Part shown: piece after piece, positions 17,701 to 26,500 of the stretch
Numbering within the stretch: the stretch's first letter is position 1
Layout of the letters: each line of letters opens with the position of its first letter
Origin: an uncultured Flavobacteriales bacterium
GTDB taxonomy: Bacteria; Bacteroidota; Bacteroidia; Flavobacteriales_G; NORP312
Assembly: GCA_905480125.1 (NCBI GenBank)
Contig: CAJQPE010000034.1
Span: 1-60,320, forward strand
DNA: 60,320 nucleotides
Direction: 5' to 3'
Made by a program: the position numbers and the translations under genes
The notes under the pieces: generated by a model
What the model was told of the DNA's origin: nothing
What the model saw: the letters and a program-made list of their open reading frames with translations, nothing else
Databases searched by the model: none

Positions 17701-19196
17701 TAAACATATCCTAGAGTTGCCAACTTCATCAGCATAGGCCGTATTTGGGTAATTGGCAACTTCATATACTTTGCGACCTCTGACGCGTAAAGTTCGTCTT
17801 GCTCCAACTGTCTTGCACAACTTCTAATTCCCACAAGTGGATGAATTCTATCGATACCTTGTAATCTATCAAATATATATTCCTTAAAGTACTGCTCCGA
17901 TTCGAATTTTGCTGACTTATCAGAGCTTCCTTCTAGATGCCTAAGTTCTATTAATGGGTCATCCATATCCCAATATAAAGCTTCGAAATACATATCTAAT
18001 TTATGAAATGAATTAAAATATGGCGACTGACTAATACCATCATTTGGACGTATTAAGGTTAGTTTACGCTCCGCTAAATTAAAATTCAACTTTACACTCG
18101 GATGAACAATTGAGTCTTCGTCAAGTATAAAACTAACAGCACATTGCTTTGATGTGAATCTATCTGTTCGAATTACGAAACTCTTTGAAGATGCAATCAT
18201 AAAAGGTTCATTGTCCCTCTTAAACACTAAATAAGTATCTTCAACATCATCACCTTTTGCAACAAATTTACTTCCTTGTTGAGAGAATCCGCCATCAAAA
18301 TCAATTCCTTCTGCTATCTCATAAATCTTCAATCGCTTATTGTAGGAATCAAACCTAGGATAAGAAGCTTTCTTAGGTGTTACATTCGCTAAAACCTTTT
18401 CTTGGAGTTTACCTAACAATGGCTCCTTGAAATATTCTTTATTATGGAAAGTAACAGAATCAGCCTCATATGTTGATGATTTAACACTAATTGTATAATC
18501 TTTTAATTCTGCATAGACGTCAGCACTTGAAAATCCTGCCCTTTCCCAATTAACTAATCCGCCTGTACCTATCCATTTTTTCTCTAACGGATAATAAGTT
18601 CCCTTTGTGTTATAAATAATAGAGCTATCGTTTTTTGATAGGCAAATTAAATTTAGTGAGGTAAATACTAATGTTGGCTTATCTTCATTAAATGAGAAAC
18701 TATAGTTTTCACTACTTGATTTCCACACAACTGAACCGGCTTGATATATTGAGTTATTTTCAAACAAAGCACTACTAAATTTTAGATATTCTGGAAACTT
18801 TCTTTTAGATTTCTTGCTTTCAATAAGTGTTTGAAGAGTTTTCTGCCAGGCTCTTAAGCTCTCAATTGACTGATCAGATTTAATGAAACTCATCATAGAA
18901 AACAAATAATCTCTAAAATCTGGAAAGGGTAACATTTTCTTTTTCAACATAAAATTTGCTGTGTTGTATAAAGCATTTCGCTCTTCTTCGGAGAATTTTC
19001 CACCATACCAAACAGGCTCAAATTCTTTCATAAATTCCTTGGTTTCTTTCTTTCGTGAAAGCTCCATAAAGGCAGTCATCTCTTCTAAAAATTGAACAGA
19101 ATCATTAGAAAATTTTGTAATACTATTTTGTGCCTCGACTTGAAACGAAAAACTGAGAACAATAATCAGAATTAGATATTTAAAAGACGTAGCCAC
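14739..19196 (-). CDS. Giant exported beta-rich protein of unknown function (1485 aa)
   Basis: Begins with a signal peptide (YLILIIVLSFSFQVEAQ). Most of the protein alternates short beta-strand-like stretches with charged turns, for example KFEYFAKDCYFNYDEFLIDF, FLSNGGGSFIEFPINQYI and YGGKARFYNKIGLSDKGMRG. These loosely recall stacked OstA/LptA-type beta-jellyroll repeats. At about 455-515 there is a helical segment like a winged helix (LYASEVAKYMKLPITQIRP, LMKLATLGYVYYDFDDDRIL). No transmembrane barrel, T9SS tail or catalytic motif was recognised. The GTG start shares one base with the prmA stop (TAGTG), so it is translationally coupled to prmA. It lies 55 bases before the giant SPOR protein gene and the two are likely partners. 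I do not recognise the family. Confidence 0.75.
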   Translation of the reverse strand: MATSFKYLILIIVLSFSFQVEAQNSITKFSNDSVQFLEEMTAFMELSRKKETKEFMKEFEPVWYGGKFSEEERNALYNTANFMLKKKMLPFPDFRDYLFSMMSFIKSDQSIESLRAWQKTLQTLIESKKSKRKFPEYLKFSSALFENNSIYQAGSVVWKSSSENYSFSFNEDKPTLVFTSLNLICLSKNDSSIIYNTKGTYYPLEKKWIGTGGLVNWERAGFSSADVYAELKDYTISVKSSTYEADSVTFHNKEYFKEPLLGKLQEKVLANVTPKKASYPRFDSYNKRLKIYEIAEGIDFDGGFSQQGSKFVAKGDDVEDTYLVFKRDNEPFMIASSKSFVIRTDRFTSKQCAVSFILDEDSIVHPSVKLNFNLAERKLTLIRPNDGISQSPYFNSFHKLDMYFEALYWDMDDPLIELRHLEGSSDKSAKFESEQYFKEYIFDRLQGIDRIHPLVGIRSCARQLEQDELYASEVAKYMKLPITQIRPMLMKLATLGYVYYDFDDDRILIKEKLHHYVRAKAQQEDYDVIKFSSNVDEESNATINLLNYDLTIRGVKNVLLSDTQKVYVYPKDQIVLVKKNRDFAFTGVVNAGKFEYFAKDCYFNYDEFLIDFSDIDSLRIWANTRKKDEYGNNQERRVVSVLENLKGVLYIDLPQNKSHIEDLPTYPIFDSQKDSYVFYDKQSVQKGVYNKDKFYFHIDPFKFDSLKTFENKSVQLDGTMFSAGIFPDFEEKLRIMPDYSLGFERNTPPEGYPMYGGKARFYNKIGLSDKGMRGNGKLNYVTSTTMSDDYTFFPDSMTARAQSQVIEENPVAVEFPPVSAHDVDVHWEPYKDFMKTTVVNESIAMYDGSKLDGHLVISPEGLTGGGLYMFAQAELEADLFSFKFSDFKSDTADFRLKTLEESALAFSTNNVNASVDFKERKGTFLSNGGGSFIEFPINQYICFMDKITWFMDDEWIELGADAVAETDQTSSDVKLEGSKFISVHPEQDSLSFYAPKAKYDLRKNTIDARQIQYIPVADALIYPDSGRALIRKRAKMDPLTNAKIVANSVTRYHTLYDANVKIKAKKNYTANGKYDYKDENKQIYTFTFEEIKVDTTFQTVADGKIEKEEEFSLSPAFTFNGEVFLRGNSSFLIFDGVTSIKQPCEQMVSNSFKFKEEINPLDIYIPVDTALADENGNKLSIGLIMSMDSAHVYSTFLSPQKNKLDLPISSSLGYIYFDKRVQEYKVSSKEKIGEIALPGDYVSLSNNNCNVYGEGRLDFGANLGRIETAVVGNVNHNLISDSLSMDIMILLDFFFIEKNLEEMAKNILEFEGLESVNFDRDVYERGLQEIMGKEGGDKLISQVNLYGNFKKFPSELSKALFINEAHMYWNSETQSYMSSGKIGIGNTYKKQVNKYVEGYVEIVRKRSGDEISFYIELDRDNWYFFTYKRNMLQAVSSIEKFNNSIKELKADKRKMDKEKGKDPYSFMLSTTRKRDDFVKRFEFED

Positions 19197-20026
19197 TATT
19201 TCTCACAATAGACCATAATCCATTTATCTTTTTGTTTTGTTTCTTTTACCAACAAACCAAGCTGTTTTATTTTTGCCAAAAGCTTCTTCAAATCCTGCTC
19301 TAACAAACCGCTAAATAAGATAATACCTTTGGGTTCCAGCACTTGATAATATGTTTCAATTTGAGCTAATAAAACATTTAAATTTATATTGGCTAATATA
19401 AGATTAAAATGACGGCCTTTTAGTTCTTCTTCAGAGCCATGCCTAACTGTAATATTATCGACATTATTCAGCTTTACATTTTCAATACTATTATTCACAG
19501 ACCATTCATCATAATCAACGGCAAATATAGCTTTAGCCGCTTTTTTCGATGCCAAAATTCCTAAAACAGATGTTCCACAACCCATATCTAAAACACTCTT
19601 ATTTTTTATATCAAGTTTCAACATCTGTTCAATCATCAAATTGGTTGTGGCGTGGTGACCCGTTCCAAATGACATCTTAGGATTAATTACAATATCGTAA
19701 TCATATTTTCTATCTAAATTATGAAATGTGGCTCTAACAATACATTTATCATCTACAACAATTGGGCTAAAGTTTTTTTCCCATTCTTCATTCCAATTAA
19801 CAGATTCAATTTCTTTGACCTTAAAATTAGTTTCACAACTTTCAGAATACTCTTTTAATAAAAGTAATAGGTCATTTTCAGAATATTTTTCTAATTTAAC
19901 AAAGGCTTTAATACCACTTTCGGTTTGAATAAATGACTCATAGTTAAAGTGACCCAAGTCTGAGCTAATTAAATCGTGCCAAGGCTCCAACGGTTTAATG
20001 GTAATATTTACCTCAATATAGTTCAT
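19196..20026 (-). CDS. prmA: Ribosomal protein L11 methyltransferase PrmA
   Basis: A 276-residue class I SAM-dependent methyltransferase. It has the PrmA-type N-terminal domain, the hallmark NPKMSFGTGHHATT, the SAM-binding motif VLDMGCGTSVLGILASKKGA-like (DMGCGTSVLGI), and NLILANINLNVL in place of the NPPY-type motif. It trimethylates ribosomal protein L11. The ATG overlaps the tpiA stop by one base (TAATG), and its own stop overlaps the next gene, so it sits in a tightly coupled operon tpiA-prmA-giant-giant-clpS. Confidence 0.94.
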   Translation of the reverse strand: MNYIEVNITIKPLEPWHDLISSDLGHFNYESFIQTESGIKAFVKLEKYSENDLLLLLKEYSESCETNFKVKEIESVNWNEEWEKNFSPIVVDDKCIVRATFHNLDRKYDYDIVINPKMSFGTGHHATTNLMIEQMLKLDIKNKSVLDMGCGTSVLGILASKKAAKAIFAVDYDEWSVNNSIENVKLNNVDNITVRHGSEEELKGRHFNLILANINLNVLLAQIETYYQVLEPKGIILFSGLLEQDLKKLLAKIKQLGLLVKETKQKDKWIMVYCEK

Positions 20027-20790
20027 TAGAGAGCGGCGATTATTTTTACAAAATCTTCCGCCACTAGAGATGCTCCTCCTATTAGACCTCCATCTACATC
20101 AGGACAAGAAAAAAGTTCGGCAGCATTAGCTGGATTGCAACTCCCTCCATACAATATGGTAAGATTATCTGAAGTTATATTACCATATTTGGCGGTTACT
20201 AATCCTCTTATAAATGCATGCATTTCTTGAGCTTGATTAGACGAGGCCGTCTTACCTGTTCCAATGGCCCAAACAGGTTCATATGCTATTATAATATTAC
20301 TGAATTCATCTTCTGTAAGATGAAACAACCCGCCTTCAATTTGAGCTTTAATTATATCGTAATGTTTTTTGGAATTCCTTTCTGCTAATAGCTCTCCACA
20401 ACAAAATATCGGAGTAACGCCTTGCATAAGGGCAGAAGAAACCTTCTTCGCTAAAATAATATCAGTTTCATAAAATAAAGCTCTTCTTTCTGAATGGCCG
20501 ACCAAGGTATATTCACACCCTACAGATTTTATCATTTCCGCTGATAGTTCGCCCGTGTAGGCTCCTGAATTTTCAGAATAAATATTTTGCGAACAAGAAT
20601 GGATAAAAGCCTCTTTATTCGTAATAAGAGAAACGCCTTCTAAGTATATACTTGGTGGAGAAAAAATTACTCTTTTATTATCGGACAAATTAGAATTCTG
20701 AAGTAAAGCAACGACTTGGTTCACCAATTTTTTCGCTTCATTTTGCAGCTTATTCATCTTCCAGTTTCCTGCAACTATTTTCTTTCGCAT
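20026..20790 (-). CDS. tpiA: Triosephosphate isomerase
   Basis: A 254-residue TIM-barrel enzyme that interconverts dihydroxyacetone phosphate and glyceraldehyde 3-phosphate in glycolysis and gluconeogenesis. Catalytic residues are visible: Lys in GNWKMN, His in VGHSERR, Glu in AYEPVWAIGTGKTAS, and the phosphate-binding YGGS and GLIGGASL loops. Length is standard. It starts the coupled tpiA-prmA series and has a candidate promoter 29 bases upstream. Confidence 0.97.
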   Translation of the reverse strand: MRKKIVAGNWKMNKLQNEAKKLVNQVVALLQNSNLSDNKRVIFSPPSIYLEGVSLITNKEAFIHSCSQNIYSENSGAYTGELSAEMIKSVGCEYTLVGHSERRALFYETDIILAKKVSSALMQGVTPIFCCGELLAERNSKKHYDIIKAQIEGGLFHLTEDEFSNIIIAYEPVWAIGTGKTASSNQAQEMHAFIRGLVTAKYGNITSDNLTILYGGSCNPANAAELFSCPDVDGGLIGGASLVAEDFVKIIAAL

Positions 20791-20818
20791 ACCACAAATT
20801 ATAGGGTTCCTAGGTGTG

Positions 20819-20826
20819 CAAAATTA
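20819..20826 (-). promoter_or_regulatory. Candidate -7 promoter element for tpiA operon
   Basis: On the minus strand this reads TAATTTTG, matching TAnnTTTG, and would place transcription start about 20 bases before the tpiA ATG. It would drive tpiA, prmA, the two giant genes and possibly clpS. Confidence 0.45.
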
Positions 20827-20850
20827 ACAAAGGAAAAGAGATATAAAAAG

Positions 20851-21933
20851 TTATTGTACCCTAACTCGTGGGTCAAGAAATCCGTAAGCTATATCAACTA
20901 AAATATTAATGATTACAAACAAAGATGCCATCATTAAGACAATACCCATCATTATTGGAAAATCATACTTGATTGTTGCTACATATAGTTCATTTCCAAG
21001 GCCTTTCCAATCAAATACTCTTTCGATATATACAGAACCTGCCATTAAAGCGGCAAACCAACCAGACATGGCAGTAATAACAGGATTTAATGCGTTTTTC
21101 AGCGCGTGTTTTATAACAATTTTATAGAAACTAAGTCCTTTCGCTTTTGCTGTTCTGATATAGTCTTGACCGAACACATCAAGTAGCGAACTTCTTGTCA
21201 GCTGAACTACGATGGCCAATGGTCTTATTCCTAAAGTTGCTGCAGGAAGAATTAGATTCTTCAAATCAAGATACTCTCCATTACCATAATCGTCTAACGT
21301 ATATAGACTTCCCCACATGTCGAGACCGGTTATATCTGATAACAAAAAGCCGAAAACCCATGCAATAATGATAGCAGCAAAAAAAGAAGGCACCGATATT
21401 CCAAAAACTGAGATAACTAATACAAAATTATCAAATCTACTACCCTTGTTAACGGCGGCAATAATTCCAAGAAATATACCAAGTACGCAGGCGATAAATA
21501 TTGAAGTAAAAGCTAAGATTGCAGTTGCAGGGAATCTGTCCATTAAAAGTTCGGAGACCTTTCTTTTTGTTTGATAGGACCTTCTTAGATAGGGGTATTT
21601 AAGCACTAGAACCTTTTCTCCACCTAAGCCACAAATTTCAGTATATGGTGCATATTTATCATCGTCCAAAAATAAATGATGCTCACTATCAAACTTTTCG
21701 TGAGAAGAGAGCGGGGACAAATCATTGATGTAAATTACAAATTGAGTAGCAAGTGGTTTATCAAGACCTAAATCTCGATTAATCGCTTTTAACGACTCTT
21801 CATCGGCTCTTTGCCCCACCATCAAACGAGCTGGATCACCGGGCAGAACATTGAACAAAAAGAAAACTACAGTTACAACTCCTACTAAAACAAGGAGACC
21901 ATAAATCAATCTTTTGCCTATAAAACCGAACAT
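20851..21933 (-). CDS. DppB/OppB-like ABC transporter permease
   Basis: A 360-residue inner-membrane permease with about six transmembrane segments. It has the N-terminal DppB motif (FFLFNVLPGDPARLMVG) and the EAA loop that contacts the ATPase (DYIRTAKAKGLSFYKIVIKH). The family imports or exports di- and oligopeptides or nickel. No DppC, ATPase or binding protein is adjacent, so the partners must be elsewhere. The ATG lies one base after the upstream DoxX-like gene stop. Confidence 0.9.
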   Translation of the reverse strand: MFGFIGKRLIYGLLVLVGVVTVVFFLFNVLPGDPARLMVGQRADEESLKAINRDLGLDKPLATQFVIYINDLSPLSSHEKFDSEHHLFLDDDKYAPYTEICGLGGEKVLVLKYPYLRRSYQTKRKVSELLMDRFPATAILAFTSIFIACVLGIFLGIIAAVNKGSRFDNFVLVISVFGISVPSFFAAIIIAWVFGFLLSDITGLDMWGSLYTLDDYGNGEYLDLKNLILPAATLGIRPLAIVVQLTRSSLLDVFGQDYIRTAKAKGLSFYKIVIKHALKNALNPVITAMSGWFAALMAGSVYIERVFDWKGLGNELYVATIKYDFPIMMGIVLMMASLFVIINILVDIAYGFLDPRVRVQ

Positions 21934-21934
21934 A

Positions 21935-23464
21935 TTACTTTATGAATTCATTCTGAACATGCTCAAATGTAGGGAAATTATTATAGTGCCATTTCCCTAA
22001 TACAACACCATCTTTTAGCAAAACTAAACCCGGGTTAGAGCGAATCACTGTTTTCAGTATTTTTTCGTCGCCACCTAAATATTCAAACGCATTGCCACTT
22101 TCATTCTTAAACTCTTGCACATCTTTATCAAGTGAAGCAGAAGCACCGATAAATCGAATACCTTTTGATTTAGATAGTTTCACAAATTCATTCACATCAT
22201 TTTGGACTCCTTTATCCGCAGCAGAAATGTCATAAGAAACCAATACAAAAATTGGTTCTTTACTTTCCAATATTTCATCTGTTTCTTGCTCGTCTCCTAT
22301 ATTAAATGACATGATTGGCGGCATGTATCCATCCTTAATCATGTAAGATTCACCTTTTGTTTCTTTGAAAGTCCACAAGGTATCTTCATATATTTTTTGA
22401 GTCATATATAAATCACTCCTAACCTCTTTTAACTCTTTTGTTGCATTATTTTCTAGGACATAATCGTAAACAAAAATTGGAGCGGGAATACCTAACTCTT
22501 CGGCCGATTTCATTTGTTCTGGGATACTTTTATTAATTCCATATGGTCTAAAATCCATTTGCGGTAGATTAGTTAAGCAATACCATGCAAAACCAAATGA
22601 AACAATAGTAACCATTATTGCCACTTGCCAATCTATTTCAATAACTCTTATGTCCAACTGTTTAAGTAAGATGTAAATTACAAATGTAGCAATGGTAAAT
22701 ATAAGAGGAAACCACCATCCAAAAAGCAACCCACCTAAAATAACAACAAACAAGATTGAGAATGGCAAAATTATAAGATCATCCGTTTTCGTGTTTATTT
22801 TAATAAAGCTACTACGAACAATTAGAATAATAACAAATACCAGTAATAAGATGTCTTTTTTAAACGACTCCCAAGGCGTTAAAGAACGCCCTATGGAGCC
22901 TTTAAGTGCATCGCCAAAGCATCCGCAATCTGTTACACACGTAACACCTCGCTCAACTTCTAAACCATTTTCGACAGCAATGTAAACACCATTGGGGTCG
23001 CATTGTGCTGTGTAAAAAGTAAGCCAACTAAAAAACAAAATCATGACAAGTAAAGACCAATTAGTTAGCTTCGATTTACCACCGAACAAAACAGCAAAAC
23101 CCAATATAATTTCAGCCGATGCCACCAAAATCGAAATAACTAAACTATAAGGTTCAAAAAAAGGCCAATTAAGTGCACTTTCAGCGAAATACTCTTCTAA
23201 TTTATAGCTAAAACCTAATGGATCGTTCGCTTTAATTAAACCAGAAACGACAAATAAAGAGCCAACCAATATTCTAGAAATATAAGTTGACCATTCTATA
23301 CCCTTTTCATGGGTCAACGGAAGGACACCTGTAACAAAAACACTAGCCGTGATAAATATGTACAGAAAATCGAAAGCATCATATGAAAAACCAACCCCAA
23401 CTAAAACAAAAGATATTGAAATATAAAAATAGCTCAAGAGCTTATATGTATTTGCTGTTTCCAT
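21935..23464 (-). CDS. DoxX/BT_3928-like membrane protein with thioredoxin-like C-terminal domain
   Basis: A 509-residue protein. Residues about 50-350 carry several transmembrane helices of the DoxX/MauE type (ISRILVGSLFVVSGLIKAND) and a Cys cluster (CVTDCGCFGDALKGS) seen in the Bacteroidota BT_3928 family. The C-terminal ~150 residues resemble a TlpA/thioredoxin-like fold (PIFVLVSYDISAADKG, NPGLVLLKDGVVLGKW) but lack a CxxC active site. It may help handle disulfides or quinone-linked redox in the envelope. Its place beside DUF1599, tpiA and prmA is conserved in Bacteroidota. Confidence 0.85.
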   Translation of the reverse strand: METANTYKLLSYFYISISFVLVGVGFSYDAFDFLYIFITASVFVTGVLPLTHEKGIEWSTYISRILVGSLFVVSGLIKANDPLGFSYKLEEYFAESALNWPFFEPYSLVISILVASAEIILGFAVLFGGKSKLTNWSLLVMILFFSWLTFYTAQCDPNGVYIAVENGLEVERGVTCVTDCGCFGDALKGSIGRSLTPWESFKKDILLLVFVIILIVRSSFIKINTKTDDLIILPFSILFVVILGGLLFGWWFPLIFTIATFVIYILLKQLDIRVIEIDWQVAIMVTIVSFGFAWYCLTNLPQMDFRPYGINKSIPEQMKSAEELGIPAPIFVYDYVLENNATKELKEVRSDLYMTQKIYEDTLWTFKETKGESYMIKDGYMPPIMSFNIGDEQETDEILESKEPIFVLVSYDISAADKGVQNDVNEFVKLSKSKGIRFIGASASLDKDVQEFKNESGNAFEYLGGDEKILKTVIRSNPGLVLLKDGVVLGKWHYNNFPTFEHVQNEFIK

Positions 23465-23530
23465 CTTTGCAGTTTTTATTTATTCAAACATAATTGAAAC
23501 TATACCTCACTGTTTTTCTTTAACAATACT

Positions 23531-24082
23531 TTAACTTTTTCCTTCTTCTAACTTTATCAATGCAAATACCGAATAATTTAGAATATCATAATAATTGGAG
23601 CTAATACCTTCTGAGATTAATGTTTGACCATCATTATCTTCAATTTGTTTTATCCTTAACAGCTTTACCAATATCAAATCTGTTAACGAACTTATCCGCA
23701 TATCTCGCCATGCTTCGCCATAATCATGATTTTTAGCTTCCATTAAATCTTTGGCTTTATTTGCGTATTTAACAAACAACATTTCAACTTTTTCAGTTTC
23801 CATTTCAGCATTTTCGACACTAACCGAACCAATTTCCATTTGAATTTGCGCCATAATAGAATAATTAACAATAGCCATAAACTCTGGCCGAATACCCTCG
23901 CCAACTTTGCTGATACCTTTCTCTTGCAGCGTTCTAACTCTATTACCTTTGATGAATACTTGGTCGGTAATTGAACCTAACCTAAGAATACGCCAAGAAG
24001 TTCCGTAATCTTTCATTTTTTTTACAAAGATGTCACGGCATTTTTCTATTATTGAATCATATTGGTCGGACGTATTAATCAT
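23531..24082 (-). CDS. DUF1599 domain-containing protein
   Basis: A 183-residue, mostly helical soluble protein made of two similar halves: KMKDYGTSWRILRLGSITDQ with INYSIM-type ending, and AKNHDYGEAWRDMRISSLTD with LNYSVFALIKLEEG. The repeated DYG..WR..R..S.TD pattern defines DUF1599. Function is not established. It is divergent from folP with only 22 bases between the start codons, an arrangement conserved in part in Bacteroidota. Confidence 0.88.
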   Translation of the reverse strand: MINTSDQYDSIIEKCRDIFVKKMKDYGTSWRILRLGSITDQVFIKGNRVRTLQEKGISKVGEGIRPEFMAIVNYSIMAQIQMEIGSVSVENAEMETEKVEMLFVKYANKAKDLMEAKNHDYGEAWRDMRISSLTDLILVKLLRIKQIEDNDGQTLISEGISSNYYDILNYSVFALIKLEEGKS

Positions 24083-24104
24083 TCGGTAATCATCTGAAAA
24101 TTAA

Positions 24105-24953
24105 GTGGCACAAGATACATTTTTTGAAAAAAAGAGGTCGATAAATTGTAGAGGAAATCTATTATTTTTAGACGAACCCATTGTTATGGGTATATTAAAC
24201 GTTACTCCAGACTCTTTTTTTGATGGTGGAAAATTTAACTCAACTATAAAGGCGCTGCAAAGGGCGGAAACGATTCTAAGCGAAGGCGGGAGAATAATTG
24301 ATATTGGCGGATACTCCTCTCGCCCTGGAGCAGATATTATTAGCGAACATGATGAAATAAAAAGGACAATTCCAGTTATTAAAGAAATTTCAAAATTATT
24401 TCCAGAAGCCATTATTTCAGTAGATACCTTTCGGTCAAATGTTGCAACCAAAGCTATCGACTTTGGAGCATCAATAATAAACGACATTTCTTGTGGCGAT
24501 GGCGATTATAAAATGTTTGATACCATAGCAGCGTTGCAAGTTCCGTTTATAATGATGCATATGCAGGGAACTCCGCAGAACATGCAAAATAATCCCAATT
24601 ACAATGATGTTGTTTTGGATATCCTGAAGTATTTTTCTAAAAAAATAAATATGTTAGCAGAACGCGGAGTAAATGACCTTATACTTGATCCTGGGTTTGG
24701 GTTTGGAAAGACCATAGAAAACAACTATGAAATTCTTGATCGATTTAATGAATTTAACCTTCTTAACCTCCCAACACTTGCAGGCCTTTCGCGTAAGTCA
24801 ATGATTTATAAAAAACTTGGTATCACTCCAGAAAAATCTTTACCTGAAACAATTAGGCTAAACAAAATTGCTTTACAAAAAGGGGCCAACATTCTAAGGG
24901 TTCACGATGTAAAAGAAACAGTTGAAATAACTCAATCATATAAAGATGATTAG
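24105..24953 (+). CDS. folP: Dihydropteroate synthase
   Basis: A 282-residue TIM-barrel enzyme that joins p-aminobenzoate to dihydropterin pyrophosphate in folate synthesis, the target of sulfonamides. Diagnostic motifs are visible: MGILNVTPDSFFDGG, DIGGYSSRPGA, ISVDTFRSNVA, INDISCGD, MHMQGTPQNMQ, DPGFGFGKT and GLSRKSMI. The only start that keeps the whole N-terminus is the GTG at 24105. It is followed nine bases later by cdaA. Confidence 0.96.
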   Translation: MAQDTFFEKKRSINCRGNLLFLDEPIVMGILNVTPDSFFDGGKFNSTIKALQRAETILSEGGRIIDIGGYSSRPGADIISEHDEIKRTIPVIKEISKLFPEAIISVDTFRSNVATKAIDFGASIINDISCGDGDYKMFDTIAALQVPFIMMHMQGTPQNMQNNPNYNDVVLDILKYFSKKINMLAERGVNDLILDPGFGFGKTIENNYEILDRFNEFNLLNLPTLAGLSRKSMIYKKLGITPEKSLPETIRLNKIALQKGANILRVHDVKETVEITQSYKDD

Positions 24954-24962
24954 CTTTGTACC

Positions 24963-25742
24963 ATGCTTCTAAGTAAAATAAGTTGGATAGATTTTATTGA
25001 TGTAATACTAGTTGCATTCCTTATTTATCAGTTGTACAAAATCATAAAAGGAACTGTTGCTATTCGCATTTTTGTAGGAATATTCTTTATCTATCTTTTT
25101 TGGAAGGTAACCGAGGTATTAAAAATGGAGTTGCTCTCGGAAATATTAGGGCAATTTATTGGTGTTGGGGTTATTGCTTTAATTATCGTTTTTCAACAAG
25201 AACTTAGGCGATTTTTACTACTGATCGGAACAAGTAGTTTTTTTAATGACAAGAAAGCCGCAAAACGATTATTTAGCTGGACCAAAGGGAACGAAAACGA
25301 AAGTTTATTGGATATCCCTGCAATTGTCTTAGCTTGTACCCATATGTCAGAAACAAAGACTGGAGCACTAATAGTGATCGCAAAATCTACTGATTTAGGC
25401 ATGATTACATCCACGGGAGATGAAATTAATGCCAAGATATCTAATAGATTAATTGAAAATATCTTTTTTAAAAACAGCCCACTACATGATGGCGCCATGA
25501 TTATTGATAAGAACTTAATTAAGGCGGCTCGTTGCGTATTGCCCTCTACAGAAAATAAACAATTTCCAGCTACATTGGGTATGCGACACAGAGCTGCCGT
25601 AGGGATTACAGAAAATACTGATGCTATTACAATATCGGTTTCAGAACAAACTGGCGATATTTCTTTTGCAAAAGAAGGAAAGTTAGAGAGAAAAATATCC
25701 TCAGATACCCTCAGAGATACATTATTAAAGGAATTGAATTAA
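24963..25742 (+). CDS. cdaA: Diadenylate cyclase (CdaA/DisA_N, TIGR00159 family)
   Basis: A 259-residue membrane-anchored enzyme that makes cyclic di-AMP from two ATP. About three N-terminal transmembrane helices precede the DAC domain, with the catalytic DGA motif (SPLHDGAMII) and RHR motif (LGMRHRAAVGITENTDA). No CdaR/YbbR regulator gene is adjacent. It ends convergent with the MBL hydrolase gene, the two stop codons sharing TTAA at 25739-25742. Confidence 0.94.
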   Translation: MLLSKISWIDFIDVILVAFLIYQLYKIIKGTVAIRIFVGIFFIYLFWKVTEVLKMELLSEILGQFIGVGVIALIIVFQQELRRFLLLIGTSSFFNDKKAAKRLFSWTKGNENESLLDIPAIVLACTHMSETKTGALIVIAKSTDLGMITSTGDEINAKISNRLIENIFFKNSPLHDGAMIIDKNLIKAARCVLPSTENKQFPATLGMRHRAAVGITENTDAITISVSEQTGDISFAKEGKLERKISSDTLRDTLLKELN

Positions 25743-26500
25743 ACTTCAATCTTTAACCCATCATACCCCAATTCAACAAATTTAGGTAGCTCTTTTGAAA
25801 CATCTGCATGTGTGCCAAGCTGATGGCTAATGTGCGTAAAATATCCTTTTTCCGGCTTTATCTCATTCATTAAATCAATTGCTTCTTTAAGATTAAAATG
25901 AGAAATATGTTCTTTTTTTCTCAAAGCATTTAGTACAAGTGTCTTGACTCCTTTTAACTTTTTCTTTTCTTTTTCGCTAATGTAGTTTGCGTCTGTAATA
26001 TATGCAAAATCACCAATTCGGAAACCCAAAACTGGTAATTTATGATGCATTACTTCTATCGGAATAAGCTTAGTTTGATTTATCGTAAATGGATTCTTGT
26101 CAATTGTGACTAAATTAACCAAAGGAACTCCTGGATATTTAAAGTCAGCGAAAGCATAATGAAAATCATTCTTTAAAGCCTTTTGAACTCGTTGGGTAGC
26201 ATATAAATTAATATCTTTCTTTAACATAAAATTAAATGCTCTAAGATCGTCCATACCTCCTAAGTGATCTTTGTGCTCGTGCGTATAAATGACTGCTGTA
26301 AGGTTTTGAACATTTTCTCTCAACATTTGCTGACGAAAGTCAGGACCTGTGTCTATTACAAATAGGTCTTCACCTTCTTCAATCATGATTGACGAACGAA
26401 GTCTTTTGTCTTTGAGATCCTCAGAATTACAAACATCGCAGTCGCATGCTATAATGGGCACTCCTTGCGAAGTTCCTGTTCCAAGAAAGGTAACCTTCAT
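25739..26500 (-). CDS. MBL-fold metallo-hydrolase (PhnP-like)
   Basis: A 253-residue metallo-beta-lactamase-fold protein. Metal ligands are seen in YTHEHKDHLGGMDDLRAF, the DTGPDFR Asp motif, and the later His in VMHHKLPVLGF and FTHISHQLGTHADV. The N-terminal FLGTGTSQGVPIIACDCDVC with Cys residues is typical of PhnP/lipoyl-octanoyltransferase-associated hydrolases that act on cyclic phosphodiesters; the real substrate is unknown. The ATG overlaps the desulfurase stop by one base (TAATG). Confidence 0.87.
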   Translation of the reverse strand: MKVTFLGTGTSQGVPIIACDCDVCNSEDLKDKRLRSSIMIEEGEDLFVIDTGPDFRQQMLRENVQNLTAVIYTHEHKDHLGGMDDLRAFNFMLKKDINLYATQRVQKALKNDFHYAFADFKYPGVPLVNLVTIDKNPFTINQTKLIPIEVMHHKLPVLGFRIGDFAYITDANYISEKEKKKLKGVKTLVLNALRKKEHISHFNLKEAIDLMNEIKPEKGYFTHISHQLGTHADVSKELPKFVELGYDGLKIEV

